From the NCBI RefSeq assembly GCF_030070105.1, contig NZ_JASJOO010000003.1, positions 1 through 43,050 on the forward strand: DNA of 43,050 nt. The letters run 5' to 3'. Made by a program: the position numbers and the translations under genes. Numbering within the stretch: position 1 is the first letter of the stretch; every line of letters starts with the position of its first letter. The notes under the pieces are model-generated. The model was not told where the DNA came from. It was given only the letters and a program-made list of their open reading frames with translations, and did no database searches. Of the stretch, positions 18,164-26,217 are shown in pieces. The DNA comes from Bermanella sp. WJH001 (GTDB lineage: Bacteria; Pseudomonadota; Gammaproteobacteria; Pseudomonadales; Oceanobacteraceae).

Positions 18164-18235
18164 CTTGTCAAACCCGCATCTGCGGGTGACAAGTGATTCA
18201 CTCGCAGGTGCGAGTTCGTACGTTGAAGATGTACG
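18164..18235. repeat. Cluster of three hairpins between convergent genes
   Basis: Three dyads follow one another. The first is CTTGTC-AA-ACCCGC / GCGGGT-GACAAG (18164-18193). The second is ACTCGCA-GG-TGCGAGT (18200-18215). The third is CGTAC / GTACG (18217-18235). No T-run follows, so classical intrinsic termination is unlikely; a REP-like or mRNA-end-protecting element shared by the two convergent transcripts is more plausible. Confidence 0.7.
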
Positions 18236-18245
18236 TCGTTTCAAT

Positions 18246-19088
18246 TTAAGACTCAAACAATTCTTTCACTGGCCAAACACCATCAAACTTGGCTTCGGTT
18301 TTAGTGGCTTTTGCCGCAAAGGTTTTCATCATGTCATTGGGGCGAAACATTCCCGACTGCCACGTGGCCATGTATTTTAAGCTGTCTTCTACCGAATGAT
18401 CACGGCTGTAATTCAGCATTTCTTTGCAACCCACCACCGCTAACGGCGAGTTTTTCGCAATGCTTGCCGCGATTGCCATCACGCCATCCAATAACGCTTC
18501 ATGGGTATCAAATACTTCATTTACAAAGCCTAAGTGTTTGGCTTCTTGAGCCGTGAATTTACGGCCGGTATACGCAAGCTCACGCACCACACCTTGTGGC
18601 ATTAATTTTGGTAAACGCTGCAATGTACCCACGTCGGCGGTCATACCTAACTCGGTTTCTTTAATGGTGAAGTAAGCATCGGCAGAGCAATACCGGCTGT
18701 CGCTTGCGCACACCATATCTAACGCGCCGCCAATGCAGCCCCCTTGAATCGCGGTTAATACCGGAATTCGCACTTCTTCTAACGAAGATAAACTTGCTTG
18801 TAATTGCATCACTACTCGACGCAGATTTTCACCCATGCGACCTGGGTCACCTGTCATGGGCACCGCTTTGGGATTACTAAACACACTTAAGTCCATGCCG
18901 GCGCTAAAGTGTTTGCCTGTGGATGAAATCACAATGACACGGGCCTCACCGCTGGCATCAATGGCTTTGACACATTGTGGTAACTCAAGCCAAAACTCGG
19001 TATTCATGGAATTCATGGCTTCTGGGCGACTCAATTGCACATGGGCAATATGGTCTTTTATGTCAACGTTAAACGATTTGTAATCCAT
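18246..19088 (-). CDS. Delta3,5-delta2,4-dienoyl-CoA isomerase (crotonase family, ECH1-like)
   Basis: A 280-residue crotonase that moves conjugated double bonds so that unsaturated acyl-CoAs can enter beta-oxidation. The oxyanion loop FSAGMDL and the ECH1-type segment IQGGCIGGALD ... KETELGMTADVGTLQRLP are present. The three acidic residues of rat ECH1 (Asp176, Glu196, Asp204) align at Asp124, Glu144 and Asp152 with identical spacing, which separates it from ordinary hydratases. It is divergent from the TetR gene, with which it likely shares control. Confidence 0.9.
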   Translation of the reverse strand: MDYKSFNVDIKDHIAHVQLSRPEAMNSMNTEFWLELPQCVKAIDASGEARVIVISSTGKHFSAGMDLSVFSNPKAVPMTGDPGRMGENLRRVVMQLQASLSSLEEVRIPVLTAIQGGCIGGALDMVCASDSRYCSADAYFTIKETELGMTADVGTLQRLPKLMPQGVVRELAYTGRKFTAQEAKHLGFVNEVFDTHEALLDGVMAIAASIAKNSPLAVVGCKEMLNYSRDHSVEDSLKYMATWQSGMFRPNDMMKTFAAKATKTEAKFDGVWPVKELFES

Positions 19089-19123
19089 CTGATTCCCTCA
19101 AATTATGTTTTTATTGTTATTTA

Positions 19124-19166
19124 GACACCGTCAAGATAAGCCAGTATTTGGACATCGTCAAGATTA
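19124..19166. promoter_or_regulatory. Paired direct repeats in the isomerase-tetR intergenic region
   Basis: GACACCGTCAAGATA (19124-19138) and GACATCGTCAAGATT (19151-19165) are offset by 27 bp. On the minus strand each contains TTGACG, a good -35 for the isomerase gene, so the repeats may mark two promoters, a regulator site, or both. The divergent TetR protein is the obvious candidate ligand. Confidence 0.5.
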
Positions 19167-19206
19167 GGTTTAAACTAGCCTTTATATTCCAAGTTATGAC
19201 CTGACC

Positions 19207-19851
19207 ATGAAAGACACCTCCCGCACCAGTAACCTCAAAGCCAGCGCCAATCAGCCGTATCACCACGGCAATCTGCGCTTGGCTTTGTTAAATGCCAGTG
19301 TGGATATCATTCGGTCACAAGGTGTAGCCGCCCTTTCATTGCGTAAATTAGCTGATGTGGTGGGCGTATCACGCACGGCCCCTTACCATCACTTTAAAGA
19401 TAAAGACGCATTATTGGCCGCCGTGGCCAGCCAAGGGTTTGAAGAGCTAAGCCAGCTATTAAGTAGTGTGGTCAATGATGAGCAAACCCAGCTGCAACCC
19501 AAACTAACACAAGCGGTCATGGGGTATTTACACTTTGCCATAGAGCACCCTACCCAGTATGAACTTATGTTTGGTCAAGCCTTATGGAAAGACAGCGAGC
19601 AAGATGGGTTTCGTCGCACCGCCAAAGATTGCTTTCGTCAATACGTCAAACTGTTCGAGCTTTTTTCAGACCAAGGTTTAATCAACAACCAAGAGCCACC
19701 CCTACGCTTAGCCCAAATGACCTGGGCCAGTTTGCACGGTCTGGCCCGTTTAGCCAGCGATGGTATTTTTGCAAAACAAGACGACATACACGACATTGCG
19801 CAGACCGCCGTACGTCATCTTGAGTTAATCTTGCAGAGCAAACCCGCTTAA
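19207..19851 (+). CDS. TetR/AcrR family transcriptional regulator
   Basis: A 214-residue regulator with an N-terminal HTH (about 30-75: ALSLRKLADVVGVSRTAPYH, then HFKDKDALLAAV) and a C-terminal ligand domain of the type ending in WASLHGLARL. It begins 118 bp from the divergent dienoyl-CoA isomerase and lies just ahead of the thiolase. It is therefore likely a repressor of the local lipid-degradation genes with an acyl-CoA-like inducer (inference). No strong ribosome site is visible before the ATG. Confidence 0.88.
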   Translation: MKDTSRTSNLKASANQPYHHGNLRLALLNASVDIIRSQGVAALSLRKLADVVGVSRTAPYHHFKDKDALLAAVASQGFEELSQLLSSVVNDEQTQLQPKLTQAVMGYLHFAIEHPTQYELMFGQALWKDSEQDGFRRTAKDCFRQYVKLFELFSDQGLINNQEPPLRLAQMTWASLHGLARLASDGIFAKQDDIHDIAQTAVRHLELILQSKPA

Positions 19852-20009
19852 TTGCCACTCGCTTAACCCCTTCTTCGCTGTGAAAACTTCCGCCACTGTT
19901 AACGTCATATATGGCCATTGGTCACGGACTCGCCCCTGCTGTACTGTTAAAGCACACTGACGATGTTTGTCATTTTCTAATACGGCTGATAACAATAAAA
20001 AGGTCCAAC

Positions 20010-21218
20010 ATGAGTACAGATGCATTTATCTATGACGCCATTCGCACCCCTCGTGGCAAAGGCAAAAAAGACGGCTCATTACACGCGGTAAAACCGGTTT
20101 CGTTAGTGGTGGGGTTAATGAAAGCCCTTGAAGAGCGCAACCAACTAGACACCAGCAAAGTTGAAGACGTGGTATTAGGTTGTGTGACCCCCATTGGTGA
20201 TCAAGGGGCCGACATTGCCAAAACCGCCGCCCTTGCCGCGGGCTGGGACGAAAAAGTATCCGGCGTTCAGCTAAACCGTTTTTGTGCATCCGGCCTTGAA
20301 GCGGTGAACATGGCGGCCATGAAAGTGGCATCAGGCTGGGAAGATTTAATTGTGGCCGGTGGTGTGGAATCCCTATCGCGTATTCCCATGGGCAGTGATG
20401 GTGGCGCATGGGCCATGGACCCTGCTACCAATTTTCAAACTGGGTTTGTACCACAAGGTGTGGGCGCCGATTTAATCGCCACCCTTGAAGGCTTTAGCCG
20501 TGATGATGTGGACGCATTCGCGGTGAACTCACAAGCCAAAGCCGCCGCTGCAAGTAAAAGCGGTAAATTTAAAAAATCACTCATTCCAGTTACCGATCAA
20601 AACGGCATCACCATTTTAGATCACGATGAATTTATTCGTGAAGGCACCACAGCGGATGATCTTGCGAAACTTAAACCGTCTTTTCAAATGATGGGGCAAA
20701 TGGGGTTTGATGACAGCGCCAAGTTAAAATATCCACAAGTTGAAGACATCAACCACATGCACCACGCCGGCAACAGCTCAGGCATTGTGGACGGTGCCGC
20801 CCTTGTGTTAATTGGTAACGAAAAAATCGGTAAAGAACTAAACATGAAACCCCGCGCCCGTATCGTAAGCGTGGCGCTGACATCAACCGAACCCACCATC
20901 ATGTTAACTGGCCCAGGCCCTGCTTCATTAAAAGCTCTAGAAAAAGCTGGCTTAACCGTGGACGACATTGATTTATTTGAAGTCAACGAAGCGTTTGCAT
21001 CCGTTGTGATGAAATTCCAAAAAGACTTAAACGTGCCATGGGAAAAAATTAACGTAAACGGCGGCGCCATTGCCATGGGTCATCCGCTGGGTGCAACCGG
21101 TGCCATGATTTTAGGTACCTTGTTAGATGAATTAGAGGCCCAAGAAAAACGTTATGGCCTCGCCACCTTATGTGTTGGCGGTGGGATGGGGATTGCCACC
21201 ATCATCGAACGTTGTTGA
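20010..21218 (+). CDS. Acetyl-CoA C-acyltransferase (thiolase)
   Basis: The 402-residue thiolase carries the acyl-accepting Cys92 ([12 protein letters not shown]), the NEAFA motif, the active-site His in [15 protein letters not shown] and the second Cys in LCVGGGMG. It performs the thiolytic last step of beta-oxidation. The ATG at 20010 has AAAGG upstream; the 33-codon upstream extension is rejected as unlike the family. A fadB-like gene follows on the same strand after 303 bp that hold a repeat element, so co-transcription is uncertain. Confidence 0.92.
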   Translation: MSTDAFIYDAIRTPRGKGKKDGSLHAVKPVSLVVGLMKALEERNQLDTSKVEDVVLGCVTPIGDQGADIAKTAALAAGWDEKVSGVQLNRFCASGLEAVNMAAMKVASGWEDLIVAGGVESLSRIPMGSDGGAWAMDPATNFQTGFVPQGVGADLIATLEGFSRDDVDAFAVNSQAKAAAASKSGKFKKSLIPVTDQNGITILDHDEFIREGTTADDLAKLKPSFQMMGQMGFDDSAKLKYPQVEDINHMHHAGNSSGIVDGAALVLIGNEKIGKELNMKPRARIVSVALTSTEPTIMLTGPGPASLKALEKAGLTVDDIDLFEVNEAFASVVMKFQKDLNVPWEKINVNGGAIAMGHPLGATGAMILGTLLDELEAQEKRYGLATLCVGGGMGIATIIERC

Positions 21219-21250
21219 ATATGGGCTAGCTACATAACTTGGCCTTTGTT

Positions 21251-21310
21251 AAAAAAAGTTTCGATGTTGTCATTTAGGGAAAACTAAAATCCGCCATCTC
21301 AACTTTTTTT
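21251..21310. repeat. Inverted repeat AAAAAAAGTT / AACTTTTTTT
   Basis: Perfect 10-bp arms at 21251-21260 and 21301-21310 flank 40 bp. The right arm provides a T-run after the thiolase and could help termination. It lies next to the larger palindromic element at 21385-21503. Confidence 0.6.
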
Positions 21311-21384
21311 GCCTCGACCAAGTGTCTTCGCAAACGCCCTAACTAAAATTTTTTATTTTAAAAAGTAACTATATACAATTTTTT

Positions 21385-21503
21385 AAAAACGCAACCGAGG
21401 CAGCTAAGACAAGGCAGTTTTCACATTTAACGAGGCGCATAGCAGCGCTATGTAACGAGTTAAATGTTAAAAGTAACGCCGTATTAGCAACGCAGGTCGT
21501 TTT
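21385..21503. repeat. Nested palindromic intergenic element upstream of the fadB-like gene
   Basis: A layered dyad about 119 bp long. The outer arms are AAAACG and CGTTTT. The middle arms are ACATTTAAC (21423-21431) and GTTAAATGT (21459-21467), and the inner arms are CATAGC and GCTATG with an AGC loop (21438-21452). The segments between are imperfectly complementary. By memory it resembles recurrent 100-130 bp intergenic elements of marine gammaproteobacteria and may be a MITE-like or REP-like copy. It ends only 18 bp before the fadB-like ATG, so it would be in that gene's leader or promoter. Confidence 0.75.
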
Positions 21504-21521
21504 ATACGATAGGAACAAGAT

Positions 21522-23669
21522 ATGACAGACGCCATTCGTTTTGAAAAAGATAAAGACAATATCGTCACCTTAACCATGGATATGCCAGGGCAAAGCGCCA
21601 ATACCATGAACGCAGACTTTCGCGAAGCGATTCTAAAGATCGCCGATCGCATTGAAACAGAAATCGATTCCATCAGCGGTGTAATTTATGCCTCTGCTAA
21701 AAGCACGTTTTTTGCAGGTGGTGACTTAAAAGAACTGATTCAAGTTGAAAAAGAAAACGCCGCTGAGTTTTTTCAAATGGTTGAAAAAATAAAAGCGCCA
21801 CTGCGTAAAATTGAAACCCAAGGAATTCCGGTTGTGGCCGCCATTAACGGCGCAGCATTAGGTGGCGGTTTTGAAATTTGTTTGGCCAGCCATCATCGTA
21901 TTGCCATTAATAATCCAAAACTTAAAGTCGGTTTACCGGAAGTATCACTGGGCTTATTACCCGGCGGTGGTGGTGTTGCACGCATGGTGCGTTTATTAGG
22001 TTTAGAAGCGGCGTTTCCATTTTTAATGGAAGGCAAACAAGTGAATCCAGAAAAAGCTTTAAAAGCGGGTTTGATTCACGAACTGGCGGATGACGCCACG
22101 GACTTAATCTCAAAAGCCAAAGCTTGGATTAAAGCCAACCCCAAATCCAGCCAACCTTGGGATGTAAAAGGTTATAAATTACCGGGCGGCGCTCCAAGCC
22201 ACCCGGCGGTTGCACAAAAATTAGCGATTGTGCCTTCAATTCTTCGTCAAAAAACCAAAGGCTGTTACCCAGCCCCTGAAAAAATATTGGCCGCTGCTGT
22301 TGAAGGGGCACAGGTAGATTTTGATCAAGCTTGCACCATTGAAAGCCGTTACTTTACCGAATTAACCACCAGTCAGATTGCAAAAAACATGATTGGTACC
22401 TTTTGGTTCCAGCTTAACGAAATCAAAGCCGGTGGCTCACGCCCTAATGGCATTGATGCCTACACCACAAAAAAAGTGGGTGTACTGGGCGCCGGCATGA
22501 TGGGGGCTGGCATTGCGTATTCCACCGCCATGAGCGGCATTGAAGTGGTACTTAAAGATATATCCGTTGAGGCCGCTGAAAAAGGCAAAGCCTACAGCGA
22601 AGGGTTATTAAAAAAACGTGTATCGCGCAAACAAATGACCCAAGCAAAAGCCGACAGCGTGTTAGCGCTGATTAAACCGACTGCTAATGCCGAAGATTTA
22701 GATGGCTGCGATTTAATCATCGAAGCAGTATTTGAAAACCGTGAACTTAAAGCCAAAGTGACCCAAGAAGCCGAGCAGTTCATGGCAAAAGACGGGGTGT
22801 TTGCATCCAATACGTCTACCCTACCAATAACTGGTTTAGCTACGGCAGCAAAAGACGCACAAAAATTTATTGGTCTGCATTTCTTTAGCCCTGTGGATAA
22901 AATGCCATTGGTTGAAATTATCAAAGGTGAACAAACCAGTGATGAAACATTAGCCCGCGCCTTTGATTATGTGTTGCAAATTAACAAAACCCCAATCGTG
23001 GTAAACGACAGCCGTGGCTTCTTTACTAGCCGCACCTTCGGCACCTTTGTGGGCGAAGGTTTAACCATGTTAAGCGAAGGCATTCATCCACAATTTATTG
23101 AAAGCGCTGCACTACAAGCGGGTATGCCAATCGGTCCGCTTGCAGTACAAGATGAAGTGTCCATGACACTAAGTCGTAAAGTGGTGGATCAAACCCGTTT
23201 AGATCTACAAGCCGAAGGCAAAGACTTACCGGTGACACCAGCTGAAGAATTGACCAATAAAATGTTGGATGAATTCAAGCGTGAAGGCAAAGCGGCTGGG
23301 GCGGGCTTTTATGACTATCCAGAGAAAGGCAAAAAGAAACTATGGGCAGGTTTAACCGAACACTTTGTGAAACCAGAGGTCAGCATTTCACTCGAAGATG
23401 CCAAAGAGCGCATCTTGTTTCGCCAAGCCATTGAAACCCTACGCTGTTATGAAGAAGGGGTTTTAACCAGCGTGCGCGATGCGAATATTGGTTCAATCTT
23501 TGGAATCGGTTTTGCACCTTGGACAGGGGGCGCAATTCAATACGTAAATCAATACGGCGTGCGTGCGTTTTATCAGCGTGCCAAACAATTAACTGAGCTG
23601 TATGGCGAACGTTTTGAGCCACCCGCGATTTTAGTTGAGCATGCTGAAAAGGGAGAAATATTTAAATAG
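21522..23669 (+). CDS. FadB/FadJ-type enoyl-CoA hydratase / 3-hydroxyacyl-CoA dehydrogenase
   Basis: A 715-residue bifunctional beta-oxidation enzyme. The N-terminal crotonase domain (1-200) has the two catalytic glutamates Glu118 (GFEICLA) and Glu140 (LPEVSLG). The dehydrogenase domain begins with the NAD-binding motif GVLGAGMMGAGIAY (about 328) and includes HFFSPVDKMPLVEI with the catalytic His. AGGA lies 8 bases before the ATG. Length equals FadB/FadJ; I leave the symbol open between the two. A strong terminator follows. Confidence 0.93.
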   Translation: MTDAIRFEKDKDNIVTLTMDMPGQSANTMNADFREAILKIADRIETEIDSISGVIYASAKSTFFAGGDLKELIQVEKENAAEFFQMVEKIKAPLRKIETQGIPVVAAINGAALGGGFEICLASHHRIAINNPKLKVGLPEVSLGLLPGGGGVARMVRLLGLEAAFPFLMEGKQVNPEKALKAGLIHELADDATDLISKAKAWIKANPKSSQPWDVKGYKLPGGAPSHPAVAQKLAIVPSILRQKTKGCYPAPEKILAAAVEGAQVDFDQACTIESRYFTELTTSQIAKNMIGTFWFQLNEIKAGGSRPNGIDAYTTKKVGVLGAGMMGAGIAYSTAMSGIEVVLKDISVEAAEKGKAYSEGLLKKRVSRKQMTQAKADSVLALIKPTANAEDLDGCDLIIEAVFENRELKAKVTQEAEQFMAKDGVFASNTSTLPITGLATAAKDAQKFIGLHFFSPVDKMPLVEIIKGEQTSDETLARAFDYVLQINKTPIVVNDSRGFFTSRTFGTFVGEGLTMLSEGIHPQFIESAALQAGMPIGPLAVQDEVSMTLSRKVVDQTRLDLQAEGKDLPVTPAEELTNKMLDEFKREGKAAGAGFYDYPEKGKKKLWAGLTEHFVKPEVSISLEDAKERILFRQAIETLRCYEEGVLTSVRDANIGSIFGIGFAPWTGGAIQYVNQYGVRAFYQRAKQLTELYGERFEPPAILVEHAEKGEIFK

Positions 23670-23677
23670 TTCTCAGC

Positions 23678-23709
23678 AAACAGCCAGAGGATAATGACTC
23701 TGGCTGTTT
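23678..23709. terminator. Bidirectional terminator between fadB-like gene and the receiver-domain gene
   Basis: A perfect 12-bp stem, AAACAGCCAGAG / CTCTGGCTGTTT, with an 8-nt loop separates two convergent genes. T-rich flanks are short on both strands, so efficiency is uncertain. Confidence 0.75.
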
Positions 23710-23716
23710 ATTAACA

Positions 23717-25066
23717 CTACTGCAAATAAAACTCTAAGCGATTATTTACTGCGGCGATTGCGTTCCAATCTTGTGCGGTTTCAATACTATCAACACCTGA
23801 CACAATCACTGGGTATTCTTGTTTGGTATAACTTGAGCCCATGTTTTCAAATTCGATATAAAAACCGTTATAGCTGTTGTTCCACTGCTCTACCAATAGC
23901 TCCCAGTTTTTAACTTGGTTGACATCGGCGAGTTCAATTTCACTGCGTTTTACACACTGGCTGATAGGGGTTTTACTTTTGGCTAAACTGAATACGCCTT
24001 TTTCAATTTTTTCACAAAAATGACCGGTGTGGTATCTCAAGGTTAATGTACCGTTAAAGCCTTCTTGCTCTAAACGTAACAGTAGTTCGTTCATGTGATT
24101 TTGCATGCGCACACTGGTGAGCGGTTCTTGATAGACCAACTGGTTATTTTGATTAAGGGCCCACTGTAATGTTTGTATTGGTAAAGCCAAGGTTTGTGCA
24201 TTTTGTGTATTAGAGCTTGTGGTTGTATTAATCGTGGTGAGCAGTTGATTTGTTTTTTCACTGCTAAGCATGTGTACTTGGGTCAGCTTATCTATTTTTG
24301 GGGCTAGGCTATCGTCAGCGTTTAGCCATAAACCCAACACGCCTACAAAAATAGCACCCGTTAAACCCAAGCCCCATTTTTGCCAACGTACGGTTTGTTT
24401 GCCCAGTTGCGTAACCGCTGGGCGTACTTCTTTCACCATGGTGGCCAGTAATTCGTGTTGATCTTGTTTGATGCGATCGCGCTGCTCTAAAAATAACTGG
24501 CGAAACAATTGGCGCATGGAATCTTTTTCTAAATCTTCACTGGCACTGCGAGAAAGCTCTTCAAGTGTACTACGGGTCTCTGCTATCACTTCTGTTTGCG
24601 CTTGCTCCACCTGTTCAGCTGATTGGGTTTTAGGTGTCGCCTCTAATGGGGCTTTTATAATTTGGGCACTATCAAACGGAATCAATTTTAACTGCTGTAG
24701 TACACGCTCAAGTTGTACGGGTTTTAGCTTTTTAGGTAATACACCCACCGCCCCTAAAGCTCGGGCTTGATTCACATAGACCCCTTCGTCTTTGGAGGTA
24801 TACATTAAAATGGGGATTTTGGCGGTAGTGGGGTCATTTTTAATGGCTTGCACCGCTTGAAAGCCATCCATGCCTGGCATCATGTGATCCATAAATATCA
24901 CATCGGGCTTTTGCGCACTTAAAATGCCAAGGGCTTCTTCTGCGGACTCAGCCGTGTCGACCTTGATGGCATGAGCCAGCAGCATTTCTTTTAAGACATA
25001 GCGGGCAAGTTTTGAGTCATCCACCACCAATGCTGTTTTTTGGGAATGAAGCGTCTCTGCATTCAT
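23717..25066 (-). CDS. Membrane-anchored response-regulator receiver protein with C-terminal extracytoplasmic domain
   Basis: The protein is 449 residues. Residues 10-125 form a CheY-like receiver with acidic pocket D16/D17, phospho-acceptor D60 (VIFMDHMMPGMDG), T90 and K111/K112. A charged, partly coiled-coil linker (about 150-225) leads to one hydrophobic helix (231-249). About 200 further residues, with two cysteines, have no DNA-binding or enzymatic signature that I recognise. With the receiver in the cytoplasm and one helix, the C-terminal part should be periplasmic, which is unusual for a response regulator. No histidine kinase is adjacent. Confidence 0.8.
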   Translation of the reverse strand: MNAETLHSQKTALVVDDSKLARYVLKEMLLAHAIKVDTAESAEEALGILSAQKPDVIFMDHMMPGMDGFQAVQAIKNDPTTAKIPILMYTSKDEGVYVNQARALGAVGVLPKKLKPVQLERVLQQLKLIPFDSAQIIKAPLEATPKTQSAEQVEQAQTEVIAETRSTLEELSRSASEDLEKDSMRQLFRQLFLEQRDRIKQDQHELLATMVKEVRPAVTQLGKQTVRWQKWGLGLTGAIFVGVLGLWLNADDSLAPKIDKLTQVHMLSSEKTNQLLTTINTTTSSNTQNAQTLALPIQTLQWALNQNNQLVYQEPLTSVRMQNHMNELLLRLEQEGFNGTLTLRYHTGHFCEKIEKGVFSLAKSKTPISQCVKRSEIELADVNQVKNWELLVEQWNNSYNGFYIEFENMGSSYTKQEYPVIVSGVDSIETAQDWNAIAAVNNRLEFYLQ

Positions 25067-25196
25067 GCTTTGCCCTGATCCAATTAAAAAATCGGCACTA
25101 TAATCAAATTCGATTTTTCAATAAGGGGCTTGGGTCACATTCGGCGGCTAATTTGAATGTTTTGTGATGGGGCATACAAAAAAACATGGCTAACCG

Positions 25197-25982
25197 TTAG
25201 ATTTCATTAAGCTCTTTTAGGTCTAGCTCAAACTGGTCAACAAGCATGCGCAGCCCCCAAAATGACATAGTTGCTTGCCATGTTTTATCTTCTTTTAATT
25301 GGGCGATGGTTTTATTGATCAAGGGCAGCCATTGTTCATAGTTTGCAGACACAAGAACATGACGTGAAAAAGCATCTTGTGGGGTGATCGAAACATAAAA
25401 ATCAGAGGTTAGGATTTTTTGTTTTTGCATATACAAAATAGTCGAGCGGCTATCTAAAAAGCCATCAATCTTACCGGCCTTTAAACGTTGATAATTTTGA
25501 TAGCTACTTTTTGCATCGACCCGCTGAACAAAACCGGCTTTAAACAAAGGATTCAAATCAGAATAAAAATGACCTTCGCGCACCCCAATATTTAAACCTT
25601 CAAGGTCAGTTGCCTGGTGGTACTTTATTGTGTTCTTTTGGCCACTGACTAACGTGTCAGCATCCCAAAATATAGGATCACTGCTTAACACACCTTTATC
25701 TCTATGTTTAAACCACAGCTGATTTGCCCACAGTATGAAGTATGGTTTGCCTGTCTCGACTATGGCATTTAGCTCAGGTCGTTTAATATGCTGCAGGTGT
25801 AACTGCAAAGCTGATTGCTTTTCATTGAATGCACTGACCCATTGCTCAGATAAATCTGTTTTTGCATCAATAAAAAACGGCGCATCATCATGATACACAT
25901 AGATGGGCACACTCAGAGAAAAAGCCAAAGAGCTGCAAGCAAGGCAAAAAGTAAATACCGTAAGTCGACAAATGATAAGCAT
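25197..25982 (-). CDS. Periplasmic solute-binding protein, family 3-like (orphan)
   Basis: The 261-residue protein has a signal peptide (MLIICRLTVFTFCLACSSLA) and the two-lobed amino-acid-binding-protein pattern (DLEGLNIGVREGHFYSDL, then AGKIDGFLDSRSTILYM). GAGGAG lies 6 bases before the ATG. No ABC permease or ATPase is nearby, so it may serve as a sensor protein rather than a transporter part. It is divergent from a TonB-dependent receptor gene. Confidence 0.8.
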   Translation of the reverse strand: MLIICRLTVFTFCLACSSLAFSLSVPIYVYHDDAPFFIDAKTDLSEQWVSAFNEKQSALQLHLQHIKRPELNAIVETGKPYFILWANQLWFKHRDKGVLSSDPIFWDADTLVSGQKNTIKYHQATDLEGLNIGVREGHFYSDLNPLFKAGFVQRVDAKSSYQNYQRLKAGKIDGFLDSRSTILYMQKQKILTSDFYVSITPQDAFSRHVLVSANYEQWLPLINKTIAQLKEDKTWQATMSFWGLRMLVDQFELDLKELNEI

Positions 25983-25998
25983 TTTTCTCCTCTATATT

Positions 25999-26016
25999 GG
26001 TAACAGTATAGTTACC
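25999..26016. promoter_or_regulatory. Dyad GGTAAC-N6-GTTACC in the solute-binding / receptor intergenic region
   Basis: Perfect 6-bp arms (25999-26004, 26011-26016) lie 16 bp upstream of the solute-binding protein start. Its position suggests an operator or leader hairpin for that gene. No regulator can be named. Confidence 0.4.
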
Positions 26017-26217
26017 CATTGGTACATATGACTAACTTTTGCAAATAAGTATATATCTCTGTCTGCAGCAATAAAACTAGCACTAGAGTACACGTTAAAA
26101 TCTAACCATGAAAAACACACACTAAGTCGAACCCAATAGCTATACTAAGGTATTGAGTTCTCTCGTAATTTCATTAATTTAGACTAATCTAATAATAAAT
26201 CATGAGTAATGCACTAT

